Below, piece by piece: positions 10,700-22,592 of a stretch of 64,000 nucleotides of DNA (position 1 is its first letter; the number at the start of each line of letters is the position of its first letter). The stretch is from Trichostrongylus colubriformis. Lineage: Eukaryota > Nematoda > Chromadorea > Rhabditida > Trichostrongylidae. The notes under the pieces were generated by a model that saw nothing but the letters and a program-made list of their open reading frames with translations, ran no database searches and was not told where the DNA came from. Position numbers and translations under genes: made by a program. Location: the NCBI GenBank assembly GCA_963978905.1, contig OZ022257.1:35245919-35309918 (forward strand), given 5' to 3'.

Positions 10700-13600
10700 A
10701 TTTCGGTTAGCAAGGAGTTCCTGTCTTTTGTATCCAATGTGGGCTAGAGTAAGGACGACGAGCACGGCAGTAGTTTCTGGGGTATCGAACGATGATCATT
10801 CGCCGTTACTGGCACATGTAATTGAGGCGTGAGCTGCTGCTCCGTTGGTGAATTCCTAGGTGGTCTGCTGTTATGGGATTTTCTGAGGGCGATCTCAACC
10901 GGCACTGGAAGAGGCGGCGCTTGTTTGAATACCCTGCATATCAGAAAGCTTCGAGCACCTCCAAGCCTTTGAAGAAGAGCAGCCTGGTGCGGGTTGCTCA
11001 ATCGTCAACTTTGGAGGAAAGAGCAGGTCGAAACCTTCAGGCCAGTAAACGTTCCACTTCCAATCTCGTGTTAGTATAAAAAAGACAATATACCAATCAC
11101 GCCGAGGTTACAAGATGGGAAAACATGGAAACTATGCATTTTGTTGCATTCTACATTTGCCAGTGATAAGGATAGTAACTTTGATCTTTTACGGGACTCA
11201 CGACTTGCTCAACACGAGGAGCGAGGGCAGCAGTAGTAGCTTCGGTGTTTGTTTTTTTACTAATCCATCAATTTCAGAGCCTATGTGTGCGATGGTGTGA
11301 TTTTGAAACTAGTGGAGAACTGCTGGGCTTTGAAAATTAGGTAGTGTTGCAGCCTCACATTCGCAATAGTTCCAAAACCCCTAGTTTTCTCCCATTGACG
11401 ACGCGCGTTCTCCCTAAGCGAAACGCGTGGGGTTTTCTCAAACGTGCCAAATGCGATGCATATAGGATTCACGTTACACCTTTAGACGCCTATTTTGACA
11501 AGCAAGTCATTTCATTTAACGAAAGTATGTCTAAAAGCACACTGCGAATCCGCACCCTGTTCAACAAAACGCTTTTTGAGTATTTGTTCAATAAAATGGC
11601 GGAAATTAATAAAAGTCTCAGGGACATTTTGAACTCTGTCCATGTACTCATAGCGTCAGTTATTGAAGAGGTTCAAGGATCAACGAGGATGAAACAGCTA
11701 GCGAACTAGTGTACAGTGCCGATGTGTCTTGGATGAGGAGAAATCTTATAACGTATGTGTAACTTACTGGTTCAGGACTGCCTCATTTCTCAGCACCTGA
11801 GCTTTGGGTGATGATCCTGGATTCCACGATACGGTATATGGCTGTTATGAGTTGACAGACTACCACTAACTTTTACTTAATGAGTTTGCAGTAATAGTAC
11901 AAATGAATAATATTAGTACTAGTGTGAATGCGTGGTATTACTGCTAGCTGGAGAAATCAGTCAGTAGGCCAGACAACGGCACCCGGAGTTTCTAGAAGCT
12001 ATAACAGAGGTAACAAAAAAGCTCGTAAGACTTTGCATGCAAATGGAGTTGGTCTACGAGATTACTGGGAATCCACTCCGTGTTAGGTAAGATAATGACC
12101 AGAACTGGGTGGTTGCAGAATGACAGCGAATCGCTTCGCGGCGTTTCACTCGCGGCGCCACTAGTATGACTTGCGAATCGATTGCTCTTGGGAGCCCGGC
12201 AGAGCGTGGCTGCGTCACATCTGCGCTTCCTCCCATGCCACACTGCCTCGCTTGAAGGCTGCCATGCCCTGCCACTGGCACTCGCACTCGCCGCGAGCGT
12301 CCACGCGGTTCGCTGTCATATCTGCGCACACCCACCAGAATTGGATGGAAGAACTGTTAAGAAGTCGTCACTTCGCAGACAACGAGAAGCTCGACAGCGA
12401 TTGATTGCATTGGTCTGCCTGTTTTACAATGCGATACAAAAATGGTGCTTACTTGGGGAATGCGTATTCATTGGTGAATCCCGAGTTCCATTGCGATGCA
12501 AAATTGTTTTCAAGCAATTTATTCCTTTTCAAGCGTCACAGACGCGGGACCAAGTTATTGTAGCTGCTATGGAGGACTGAAAATGGATATGCAGGAAGGA
12601 GAAAGATTTGTGCTTCTGGAGCTGGTAGGAGAATATTTGGATGGAGGGCCCCTTCTCTGTACGGTCAATTTCTACTTTCTACTTTCTACACTTATGCCTG
12701 CCTAGGCTAAAGAAGGCTCCCATTTCTTTCAAACTCCGTGATTTTGGCTTTTAGCTTTTTTGAGAAATGAAAATAGACATGCTAGTTGCTGGCCCTGAAG
12801 TTCGTTGTATGGACGGAATCACATTTCTATACTTGGTAAGATACATTTAAAAATTGAATACACGACACGTCCCGTAAGAGGTCCATCGACTTTGAATGAT
12901 TGATCTATTCACGCTTTTACTTTAGCTCAATTCGTAAGAGCTCGTTAAAAAGGTGGACAACATGCAAGGAGCACTGAGAAGTTGAGGGATGTCTCGTTAG
13001 TCTTGTGGATATGCTTAGAGAGCACGGGTTCGTGTGCGGGTACTGTGAGGGTCAAGCGTTTTCCCATGATTCCTATCTATTCGTAGCTACGGAGACGGCA
13101 TTTTCTCTTTGTCTGTCATTGCCACTGCGTTTCCGTCTATGTATATAAGTGCATATACCCTCAGCAGAATATTGAAGCTTTGCCGTCTCTTTTTCGGCAA
13201 ATGACTCTAATTCGTTCCACTTTGCTCAGCTGGAGTTACCTCGAAAAAGAACGCAATTCTCTTTCGTGTATATTCGTATATTACCTTCAGCTACATCTGC
13301 CTATATCGCATCGTTCCATCGATCGTCAGCACTGACTCATCGTCCCTTTCTCAAAATCATTTTTGCTGTTCATAGCGGTGAATTTGCGTTTTCGCAAAAT
13401 CGTGGAATCTGTGGAAAAGGATTGATTAGGTATTGATTGGGAGAAGCGTGGTCTTCTTCCGCACACTCCACAATTCTGCATTTCCACAAAAACGCAAACT
13501 ACACTATTCTCCTAGTCGATTAGTACATATCTCTACAATGTTCTGTAGATTCCGAAATTCTGCAAAACCGTTAATTTAGTTATTATGAACACTGCTTCGT

Positions 13601-13890
13601 GAACGATCACTGCAATTCTTCTATTCGTTACAGAGCTCAGGTTGAATCGTTTGGAAAAGGATTGAGCGATAAAATGATAACGTCCCAATGACCACATTCG
13701 AAAGCGAAATGTGAGCTGTTTTGTTATTATTCTTCAGTAGAATCGCAAACGTATAAAGAATCATTCCAGACTAGCTTATTGCTAGTCATTTTTTGCCATA
13801 CAGGGCTAGTTTCAATTTTTTTTTCTTTCGAATGTGAAGACAGTACTTGTCAAGCATGGTACTCGTCATTGCGGTTGCTGTTCAAGCCAC
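10700..13890. other. Intergenic sequence, no gene recognised
   Basis: A 121-codon plus frame at 11344-11709 is open but has no recognisable domain; codons look unbiased and no splice context supports it. Around 12170-12330 is a GC-rich patch (CGGCAGAGCGTGGCTGCGTC and related words) that also occurs at about 8635 and 46250-46410, so it is a dispersed repeat. Confidence 0.4.
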
Positions 13891-13897
13891 TTTCATA

Positions 13898-15180
13898 TTA
13901 GGTCGGCAACTAAGTCATTGCGGATTTCACTCATAGATGCCTTTAGTTGAATATTTAGCTTTACTGGCGTAGGCCAAATGTTAAGCACATATTGTTATCT
14001 AATAGTAGGCAGTCCTGCTATCAATCAGCAAAGAAAGTTTCATGATCGGTTGCATTATTTTCGTTTGGCGTGTGCTGAAAAATGGAGAATCAAAACATTC
14101 ATTTTCGTCATATTTTGCTTTATTATTTCCTTGAAGGGAAAAACGCATCGCAAGCTCACATAAAGTTATGTGCTATTTATGGTGCTGAAGCCTTAAAAGA
14201 TCGGCATTGCCAAAAGTGGTTTGCCTGATTTCGTTCTGGTGATTTTACTCTCAACGATGAGAAACGCTCTGGTCGTCCAGTTGGAGTTGACAACGACCCA
14301 ATCAAGGCAATACTTGACTCGGATCGTCACAGTATAACACGCGAGATTGCAGAGAAGCTACAGGTATCACATACATGTATTGAAAAGCATTTAAAACAAC
14401 TTGGGTACGTTTCAAAAGTGGATATATGGGATCTTCAGGAACTGAAGGGACCGCATTGCAACGCATTAACATCTGCGATTTGCTAAAGAAAGGAACGTAG
14501 TAAAAATGATCCATTTTAAGAAGAATCATCACTGGCGATGAAAAATGAATTGCTTACAATAATGTCCAGCGAAAAAGATCGTGGAGCCGCCCAGGTGAAC
14601 CAGCTCAAAGAAGAGCAAAAGTTGATATTAACCAAAAGAAGGTTTTGTTGTCAGTTTGGTGGGATTACAAAGGAATTGTCTACTTTGGACTCCTTCCATC
14701 CAACCGAATGATCAGTTCTGATGTCTGCATTGCACAATTAACAAAATTAAGCAATGCAATCCAAGAAAAGCGACTCGAATTATTTAACCGAAAAAGTGTT
14801 GTATTCCATCATGACAATGCAAGGCCACACACATCTTTGGCCACTCGGCAAAAATTAATGGATTTTCGTTGGGATGTTTTGCCACATCCACCATAAAGTC
14901 CTGACCTTGCACCATCGGATTACTTTTTGTTTCGATCATTGCAAAATTCTTTGAGTGGTAAAAATTTCAGTAGTGATGATGAGGTCAAATCGTACCTGAC
15001 TCAGTTTTTTACTGATAAAAACCAGAAGTTTTATGAACGCGGAATTATGAGCTACCTGAAAGATGGCAAAAGGTCATTCATAAAAACGGGCAATACATTA
15101 CAGTATAAGGTGATTTATTTCCATGGAAAAAGGTCTTTGATTTTCTAACAAAAATCCGCAATTACTTAGTTGCCAACCTA
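13898..15180 (+). mobile_element. mariner element, family 1, copy 1
   Basis: The left end TTAGGTCGGCAACTAAGTCA follows a TA. The right end (ATTACTTAGTTGCCAACCTA, ending 15180) is its inverse, giving mariner terminal repeats of about 30 bp and a total of about 1.28 kb, the normal mariner length. The interior encodes a decayed transposase on the plus strand. The 3' TA duplication is not clean. A sister copy lies at 21320. Confidence 0.9.
14070..15150 (+). pseudogene. mariner transposase, broken (copy 1)
   Basis: Pieces of an ordinary mariner transposase (DD34D, helix-turn-helix N-terminus) are readable in order: EALKDRHCQKWF, ITREIAEKLQVSHTCIEKHL, ITGDEK, HDNARPHTS and SPDLAPSDYF. The catalytic Asp residues sit in TGDEK, HDNA and SPDLAPSDY. 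It is disabled by a TGA right after KWFA (14226-14228), a TGA at the residue after DEK, a TAA in place of the Tyr before SPDLA, and frame shifts around 14430-14520. No functional product is possible. Confidence 0.9.
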
Positions 15181-15532
15181 TCATTGCGCTACCCGGTGCC
15201 GATTGTCGCCGTCGCTGCCGACGCATAAAGCGTAATTGAATATTAGGACCTCACTCTGGAGGCACACATTATTATTGAGGCATTCTGTCTCACTTCGTGC
15301 TCAGATCAGTCCACAACTACACAGACTGTACCCTTTACCTGGCGTGAGTCATTAGGGGAAGTGCCCTTTGTATTGCATTGCATTGCTGCATTGCAGTGTG
15401 GCGCACACGAAACGCTGCAGCTAATGGAGCCGCTGCAGTTGGATCTCAAAGACATCGGAAGGAGTAAATTTGGCAGGTTGTAGAATCATTGTAGAATATG
15501 AAAGCAGGAGTGCTCAACAGTGTACAGTCCAT
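15181..15532. other. Intergenic sequence, nothing recognised
   Basis: No gene or repeat could be supported between the mariner copy and the next MITE. Confidence 0.4.
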
Positions 15533-15659
15533 ATCACAGCGCTAGATGGGGCGTGGCCTACAGACTTGGGTGAGAGTGTGTGAAAGGGTCAGCGAGTTTG
15601 ATACACTCTCACCCCAGTCCGTAGGCCACGCCCTATCCAGCTCTGTGATATGGACTGTA
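15533..15659. mobile_element. Palindromic MITE, TACAGTCC family, copy 3
   Basis: TA-CAGTCCATATCACAGCGCT pairs with AGCTCTGTGATATGGACTG-TA at the right end. The conserved inner arms GGGGCGTGGCCTACAGACTT and AGTCCGTAGGCCACGCCC flank a GTGAGAGTGTG centre. TA on both sides. Confidence 0.85.
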
Positions 15660-16579
15660 ATAATGAAGAGAAAAATAAAATGGCAAGAAGCTTGAAAAAT
15701 GGGAACTCAGAAACCCCCTTCTGCTCTTTCCTTTCGCGTCCCTTTGCATCACTAGCCGATGGAGCAGATGCAGACGGGCAAGGGGCCAAGTCAGCCGACC
15801 GCAGACGTTGTCGCGCCGACGCGGCAACCTCCCATAGTGGGTGCGTGACAGGGCGACTTGCAGTGCTGCGGGATCGTGATAAGATCACAAGCCAACTTTT
15901 TCAATGCAGCTTTTGCTAGGCATCATCTCATCTGAACTGGAATGTTTGTTTTCAGGAAACATGTCCTCCCTGTTCTCATTTTCCCCTTACCCTAGGCGAT
16001 GCCTTCAGAGGTATTATACGTCAACAAGGTATGGCACCCATCATTGCTGTGTGATCATTTCAGGACCTAACATATCTAGCGCAGCAGCGGGTGACGTTAG
16101 AGCAAAGCGTGCGTCATATGCCGTCTTCCCCAGTGCGAAGTCAGGGACGTAAAGCCTGTGTAGCCAGCTTAGCATTACCATTACAGGGCATAGGTGATAC
16201 TCCTTACGACCGTGATAGGTAGCAGCGAACTTATGATATGGGTAAATTTTGAGTTGTACCTTCGAGGGGACATTCTAGGGCCATAGAGAACTGTATTCTC
16301 GCACTGAAACAGATGCCATAGGACCTTGTTTTTGTCGTTCTTTAGCACCTTCCCGGAGTAACGAGTGGAGCGTTGCGAGAACACGTGTAACAATGAAGCT
16401 GGATGTTCATAGCTTCTTGAGATCCGTTCTTCACAGATTTATTGAGATAGGCACATATTACACTCATCAGGGAGCTTGCGGGTGCTTGATCTCATTGGTG
16501 GGAAGTCACTCCAGCAGCTCGGTCCAGGTCTCAGCACGCTGGAAGGTGTGATCTGATCCCTTTTCACTCAGATGTGAAA
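15660..16579. other. Intergenic sequence, nothing recognised
   Basis: Open frames near 15590-15920 on both strands overlap the MITE and carry no domain. The rest is stop-rich and without visible repeats. Confidence 0.4.
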
Positions 16580-17057
16580 GCTACCTGTGGCGAAATCCTG
16601 GTGAAAAAGGGCTCTTTCGAGCTGAAGAAACGCTCGAAGCCATCCATCTGTCCCGCCTCTTGATAGGTCGATCCCGCCTCCGGATGACGTAATTCCTGAT
16701 TGACTGGGGTGGGAGCGGCCAAGAAGATGCGGCAGGATCGAAGGTTTTCTGGCGCGCTTTCGCAGTTTTAGCTTGAAGCTCACTCCAAAAAATAGATGCT
16801 GTCGTATTTCCAAACATTCCCTTGTGTTTACTTCGGAGAAGAATACTTGGCAACATGCCAACGGAAAATTAGATCGGACTACCCGCCTCTTGACGGACAG
16901 TCCGTCCGCGTCGAGAATCAACAGTGGGAAGAGGGTCTTATTTCTCGGGTTTTTGGCCAATTCCATCCGTTATTTCTTCACTGTCCTGTTACTAGGCATC
17001 CAGACTTTCACATTCACTACTATTTTACTTTTCGTCCGACTTTCCTCTAATGCTGCC
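16580..17057. repeat. Dispersed repeat related to the 30.3 kb element
   Basis: Long blocks match the element at 30306-30822 in the same orientation: ACTGGGGTGGGA, then TTTGGCTTGAAGC-type, GGCAACATGCCAACGGA, GGGTCTTATTTCTCGGGTTT and CCTGTTACTAGGCATC. Both copies end in a CTGCCT box. The frames on both strands across this stretch are shared with the other copy and are not genes. The left end was not found precisely. Confidence 0.7.
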
Positions 17058-17133
17058 TAAGTGGAACTCTAATTCGTGGCCCAGCGTTTCGATCGGTTCG
17101 TCTTCTTCAGAGACCCATGGCTCCAGTGATATA
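17058..17133 (-). repeat. Penelope-type 3' repeat piece, inverted copy
   Basis: Read on the minus strand this contains CTGAAGAAGACG, GATCGAAACGCTGGGCCACG and GAGTTCCACTTAG. It is an inverted partner of the piece at 17660-17820 and resembles the piece at 22860-23035. The CTGAAGA...GAAAC core is discussed under the 22864 feature. Confidence 0.55.
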
Positions 17134-17640
17134 CAGTAGCGCTCAAAAGTCTTCGGCGAAATGGTCTTCCACTTGGGTTTTTCACTTATAACTTTTTTGC
17201 AACTGCACCGGTCTAAGAGAAACTTTAGTATGATGTGCTTGGAGCCACTGCATACTTAATGAACTATTTTGGCGCTCAACGGTATAGGTTACGTGGTTAT
17301 ATGGAATTTTTAAATTTTGGCATGCCATCGCTATGCCGCCCCGCTGTGCCGCTGTCATCAAAAGTCGTGGTCTTTCTACAGAATATCAATGTTCTTTGAG
17401 ACTTGCTCTTTTTGTTTTTGTGAAGAAAGCCGTTATTTTTGACCAAGCGTTTTATTTTTTTCTGGGTGGTCCTGTAGTTAAATCTTGTAAAAAATCATGA
17501 AAAGTGGCAAGCGGCGCTCAAGTAGAAGGAAATGTTGACAATAGGTTCAGGCACCACATATTAAAATTTTGTCAAATTTAGTCGAGTAGAAAAAAAGTTA
17601 CGACAAAAAAGTTTTGGCCGAAGACTTTTGAGCGCTACTG
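17134..17640. mobile_element. Tc1/mariner-type MITE, 507 bp
   Basis: The ends are CAGTAGCGCTCAAAAGTCTTCGGC and the inverse GCCGAAGACTTTTGAGCGCTACTG, each next to TA (132-133 and 641-642), so the element has perfect 24-bp ends and a TA duplication. The CAGTxxxGxxCAAAAGT type of end is characteristic of Tc1-like elements. There is no transposase inside, so it is non-autonomous. Confidence 0.85.
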
Positions 17641-17659
17641 TACATATACTCACTCATAC

Positions 17660-17820
17660 TAACACTACTTTCTTCGGCTGTAAGCTCACGCTCTCCACAA
17701 GCGGTGGAACCATCGGCCTCTGAAGAAGACGAAACGGTCGAAACGTTGGGCCACGAATGAGTGTTCCACTTAAGAACCTCCGACAAGTAATGCCGAAGTT
17801 GCAAAAAGAGAGAACTTGGG
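17660..17820 (+). repeat. Penelope-type 3' repeat piece
   Basis: It carries CTGAAGAAGACGAAACGG followed by GTCGAAACGTTGGGCCACG, GTTCCACTTAAGAACC and GCAAAAAGAGAGAACTTGG. The same order of words occurs at 22895-23035, in diverged form. Hammerhead-like CTGAAGA...GAAAC words of this sort are known from Penelope-like retroelements; the assignment is inference. Confidence 0.5.
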
Positions 17821-18033
17821 AACTGTCTTTTCACTCATTTTTGCCCTCTTCTAGCGAGCATAAAATGTACCATTGTAAGAGCTGATAGTGGGACTTACAC
17901 GAGTGGGCCCTCGGGGCATTCACAGAAGAGCCACGTGCCGGACAGAACCATCCATCATTACGGGACCGAACAAATAGTACGGACTCGTCTGAGAATATTA
18001 GGTTGTATTTAAGCTGAGTCCAGCAGATCATTA
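17821..18033. other. Short spacer without recognised features
   Basis: A minus-strand 66-codon frame (17831-18031) has no recognisable domain. Nothing else seen. Confidence 0.35.
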
Positions 18034-20237
18034 TACAATACCGCTCACATTTTTTGAAAAATCGACGGTGGTCAACGGATTAAACGGCACAAACCGTCGC
18101 ACAGTCATAACTTCGTTAAAAGTGAATAAAATGGGAAAAAATCAGCAGCATTAGATTCGTCTCGATGCAACAAATTCAACGACCTATAGGATGTCGAATT
18201 TTGATAAGTAGGTCACCAGCTTCTCGGTAAAAGCTGCAAAGATTTCTTTAATTTAACCCCCAAGCAAAACTCCGACTTTTTTCGGCTCACATTCACATGT
18301 TCAATTGTTGCTCGCCCACGTTTTGCACAAACATCATTTTTTCAGTGAGCTACCTCAAAGTTTCAGGATACTTCTCAGCACCAAATTCCACGACATTTTC
18401 GAGAATTTTCAAGCTCATTTCGTCAGAATCGGTGGACAAATTGAGAAGATAACTTGCCTATCACAAAGTACTCGCTACGTACAGCGAGAATTACCTTGAA
18501 CTCCGAATTGCAGGCGAGCGCTTCTTCTGTGATGAAGCTTCAAACATCGGTAAACGGCGTACTTTGAACTCTGAATAATTTCCCTTCTCTTCCCTAAAAT
18601 AAGATTTTGATCAATGAAAATAGCATGAAGTCTTCGAAAACAACATCCTACACTTCCAGAAAATGAAAGCGGCATTCAAACAATGCCCAGAATCATGAAT
18701 TTTAAAAAAATGTTAATTGCACATGAAAGTATGAATATGGATAAACACTAATTAATTTCAGACGAAACCTATACTGCCGCATTCAGTGTCAAAAAAGCTC
18801 TTCATTGGTGTAAAGATCATTTCACTGCGAAAGTTTTGAACTTTTACCACTTATCTTGCATTCTCTTCAAGCGTTGTCGACTCCAACGCCGCTTGATGGC
18901 CTCTTAATTACTCTGCGGCGCTCAGCACAGATGAGGTCGCCTGTGCCTCGCGGTATTATCACATCACATCAATGCACACTATTGACCCTCAAAACCGCTT
19001 ACTGTTCTTACTCAGGGACCCCAGTCCCCTTCTTTTTAGGGGACAGGATGGCCAGTTCCTTCGAGCCGAAGGAACTGGTCCACAGCTTTGTTTTAATAAC
19101 CGATCGGAAGATCGCAGGAGCACACAACTAATCGCGAACACACGTTTGCAAACGTTGCATGCACCAGAGGATTCGAACCCCTACGAATCATCACTTCAGA
19201 GTGCCCGCGAACAGCGGTCACTCGGCCTGCGCCATCCAACCGGGGGACTGGGGTCTGAGTAAGAACAGTAGGCGGTTTTGAGGGTCAATAGTGTGCATTG
19301 ATGTGATGTGATAATACCGCGAGGCACAGGCGACCTCATCTGTGCTGAGTGCCGCAGAGTAATTAAGAGGTCATCAAGCGGCGTTGGAGTCGACAACGCT
19401 TGAAGAGAATGCAAGATAAGTGGTAAAAGTTCAAAACTTTCGCAGTGAAATGATCTTTACACCAATGAAGAGCTTTTTTGACACTGAATGCGGCAGTATA
19501 GGTTTCGTCTGAAATTAATTAGTGTTTATCCATATTCATACGTTCATGTGCAATTAACATTTTTTTAAAATTCATGATTCTGGGCATTGTTTGAATGCCG
19601 CTTTCATTTTCTGGAAGTAGGATGTTGTTTTCGAAGACTTCATGCTATTTTCATTGATCAAAATCTTATTTTAGGGAAGAGAAGGGAAATTATTCAGAGT
19701 TCAAAGTACGCCGTTTACCGATGTTTGAAGCTTCATCACAGAAGAAGCGCTCGCCTGCAATTCGGAATTCAAGGTAATTCTCGCTGTACGTAGCGAGTAC
19801 TTTGTAATAGGTGAGTTATCTTCTCAATTTGTCCACCGATTCTGACGAAATGAGCTTGAAAATTCTCGAAAATGTCGTGGAATTTGGTGCTGAGAAGTAT
19901 CCTGAAACTTTGAGGTAGCTCACTGAAAAAATGATGTTTGTGCAAAACGTGGGCGAGCAACAATTGAACATGTGAATGTGAGCCGAAAAAAGTCGGAGTT
20001 TTGCTTGGGGGTTAAATTAAAGAAATCTTTGCAGCTTTTACCGAGAAGCTGGTGACCTACTTATCAAAATTCGACATCCTATAGGCCGTTGAATTTGTTG
20101 CATCGAGACGAATCTAATGCTGCTGATTTTTTTTCCCATTTTATTCTTTTTTTAACGTAGTTATGACTGTGCGACGGTTTGTGCCGTTTAATCCGTCGAC
20201 CACCGTCGATTTTTCAAAAAATGTGAGCGGTATTGTA
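18034..20237. repeat. 2.2-kb near-perfect palindrome (foldback element)
   Basis: Two arms of about 996 bp (18034-19029 and 19242-20237) are inverted copies, with only a few scattered differences visible, around a 212-bp spacer. The outer ends are TACAATACCGCTCACATTTT and its inverse; the arms stop together at CCCCAGTCCCC. The arms encode no recognisable protein, and all open frames appear twice, mirror-wise. The very high arm identity implies a recent origin, gene conversion or an assembly fold-back artefact. No clear target duplication was found at the outer ends. Confidence 0.9.
19160..19240 (-). tRNA. tRNA-like sequence in palindrome spacer
   Basis: Read on the minus strand it has a D-arm/A-box-like TGGCGCAGGCCGAGTGAC and, about 45 nt on, a T-arm AGGGG-TTCGAAT-CCTCT with the invariant TTCGA loop and five pairs (one G-T). 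The long spacing between the two boxes fits a serine/leucine-type tRNA with a variable arm. The acceptor stem does not pair convincingly, so it is a pseudogene or SINE head rather than a sure tRNA. Confidence 0.4.
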
Positions 20238-21297
20238 CTGATACATGTGTTCAGAAGCTGTTGCGATTCCGAATGGGAGAAGAATATAGCTCGTTCAAAA
20301 AAGTTTCGAGCAGCGTCGAATTTTATCTGCCTCTCATATCCCCATCATAGACTGTAATAGAGCGTCATCATTTTCACTGCTCCAATTGGAGGATCTTTCA
20401 AACTGCTATGGTTTGAAGAGTACAAGCTCGACGCAAAGGCGCTTTCCATACTTGCATGAGCTGTGGGGTTGGTAAGTGGAGATCTGGGAGGCCCACACCT
20501 GAATAAAACATTCAAGATCTGAAGAAACGATTTATTGGTGGGGCGAAAAGGGTACTCTTACATATGACTGTATTCGACTAGATTCCAGTTGTTGACCATT
20601 GGAGCGTATTAACAAAGTCACTTCGTGATTCATCCAACTTCTGACAACGCATTGACTTTATGCAGACGCCGAGATTTTTTGCTCTTTCCTTAAATATTCT
20701 CATATTCGAAAATCGAATAATATCCGCCTATGCATAGTATGAGCATGCTGTCATTGCACAGCTCTTACAAAACACTAGGTACCATGCGACGCATGCAGAT
20801 TATTGGACTTAAAACAATAGATCACTCCGCGACGGCCGATCATTTACTCAATTTATCCACTTATTCAAAGGACAAGCACGGTTCACGCGAAATGGCTTCA
20901 TCCAAAACAGCTTGTCCAGGTAAACAGCTCCGCCATTTGAAAATATACGGTGATGGGAGTCCATCATCACCTCATACATAGGATCTTTTGTACGAATGCT
21001 AGCAGAAGGCGTCGAACTCGTACCAGTTAATGTGCGCTGTAATCCTTTCTTTCCAGTCGTACGATACCTTCAAATTTTACTTAAAAGGAAAAGAAAGTCT
21101 CGAGCAACCTTTAGGTCGACATAGTGCGCACGGTCATGCTTATTCTGTGGAAGCCATACTACACCTTTTGAGAAAAGTCGGATAGAACGAATGAATATTC
21201 GCCAGGCTCTCGTCACGAGAAATGCCTCATGCATGACTTTCCTCTAAAACTCTACAGTTCACTGTTTTCGTTCCCCATGGTCCTCTGAGGTCTCCGA
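20238..21297. other. Intergenic sequence, nothing recognised
   Basis: Only short frames with no domains. No inverted or direct repeats seen. Confidence 0.4.
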
Positions 21298-21319
21298 GGC
21301 TTGTATGTACGTAAAAATA

Positions 21320-22592
21320 TTGGGTCGGCAACTAAGTCATTGCGGATTTCACTCATAGATGGCTTTAGTTGAATATTTAGTTTTACTGGCGTGGGCCAAA
21401 TGGTAAACACATATTGTTATCAAATAGTAGGGAATCCTGCTATCAATCAATAAAGAAAGTTCCTTGATCGGTTGCATTATTTTCCTTTGGCGTGTGCTGA
21501 AAAATGGAAAATCAAAACATTCATTTTTGTCATGTATTGCTTTATTATTTCCTTAAAGGGGAAAACGCATCGCGAGCTCTCAAAAAGTTATGTGCTGTTT
21601 ATGGTGCCGAAGCCTTAAAAGATCGGCACTGCCAAAGTTGGTTTGCCTGATTTCGTTCTGGTGATTTTTCTCTCAAAGATGAGAAACGCTTTGGTCGTCC
21701 AGCTGGAGTTAACAACGACCCAATCAAGGCAATACTTGATTCGGATCGTAACAGCATAACACGCGAGATTGCAGAGAAGCTACAGGTATCGCATACATGT
21801 ATTGAAAAGCATTTAAAACAACTTAGGTACGTGTCAAATCTGGATATATGGGTGAAACGCATTTAATGCAACGCATTCACGTCTGCGATTTGCTAAGAAA
21901 CGTGATGAAAATGATCCATTTTTAGAACGAATGATCACTGGCGATGAAAAATGGGTCGTTTACAATAATGTCCAGCGAGAAAGATCGTGGCGCCACCCAG
22001 TTGAACCAGCTCAAACAAGAGCAAAAGCTGATATTCATCAAAAGAAGGTTTTGTTGTCAGTTTCGTGGGATTACAAAGGAATTTTCTACTTTGAACTCCT
22101 ACCACCCAACCGAATGATCAGTTCTGATGTCTACATTGCACAATTAACAAAATTAAGCAATGCAATTCAAGAAAAGCGACCCGAATTAATTAACCGAAAA
22201 GGTGTTGTATTCCGTCATGACAATGCAAGGTCACACACATCTTTGGCCGCTTGGCAAAAATTAATGGATTTTGGTTGGGATGTTTTGCCACATCCACCAT
22301 ATATGTAGTCCTGACCTTGCACCATCGGATTACTTTCTGTTTCGATCATTGTAAAACTCTTTGAGTGGTATAAATTTCAGTAGTGATGATGAGGTCAAAT
22401 CGCACCTGACTCAGTTTTTTACTGATAAAAACCAGAAGTTTTATGAACGCGGAATTATGATGCTACCTGAAAGATGGCAAAAGGTCATTGATAAAAATGG
22501 CAATACATTACAGAGTAAAGTTATTTAGTTCTATGAAAAAAAGGTCTTTGATTTTCTAACAAAAATCCGCAATTAATTAGTTGCCAACCTAA
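21320..22592 (+). mobile_element. mariner element, family 1, copy 2
   Basis: It begins TTGGGTCGGCAACTAAGTCA and ends AATTAGTTGCCAACCTAA, flanked by TA on each side (21318-21319 and 22593-22594), a clean mariner insertion of 1273 bp. It is very similar to copy 1 at 13898. The transposase inside is broken. Confidence 0.93.
21480..22530 (+). pseudogene. mariner transposase, broken (copy 2)
   Basis: The longest open piece is 21931-22308, with ITGDEKWVVYNNVQ near its start and GVVFRHDNARSHTSLAAW and DVLPHPPY near its end, containing two of the three catalytic Asp residues. The N-terminal helix-turn-helix stretch (REIAEKLQVSHTCIEKHLKQ) is readable upstream. It is disabled by TGA at 21648-21650, the same position as in copy 1, by loss of bases near 21850-21930, and by a small insertion just before the SPDLAPSDY motif. 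Confidence 0.9.

Noticed and set aside
10349..10747. 132-codon plus-strand frame
   Set aside because: It overlaps the Penelope GIY-YIG relic in a different phase; the recognisable motifs (YIGET, EEHAGND) are in the other frame.
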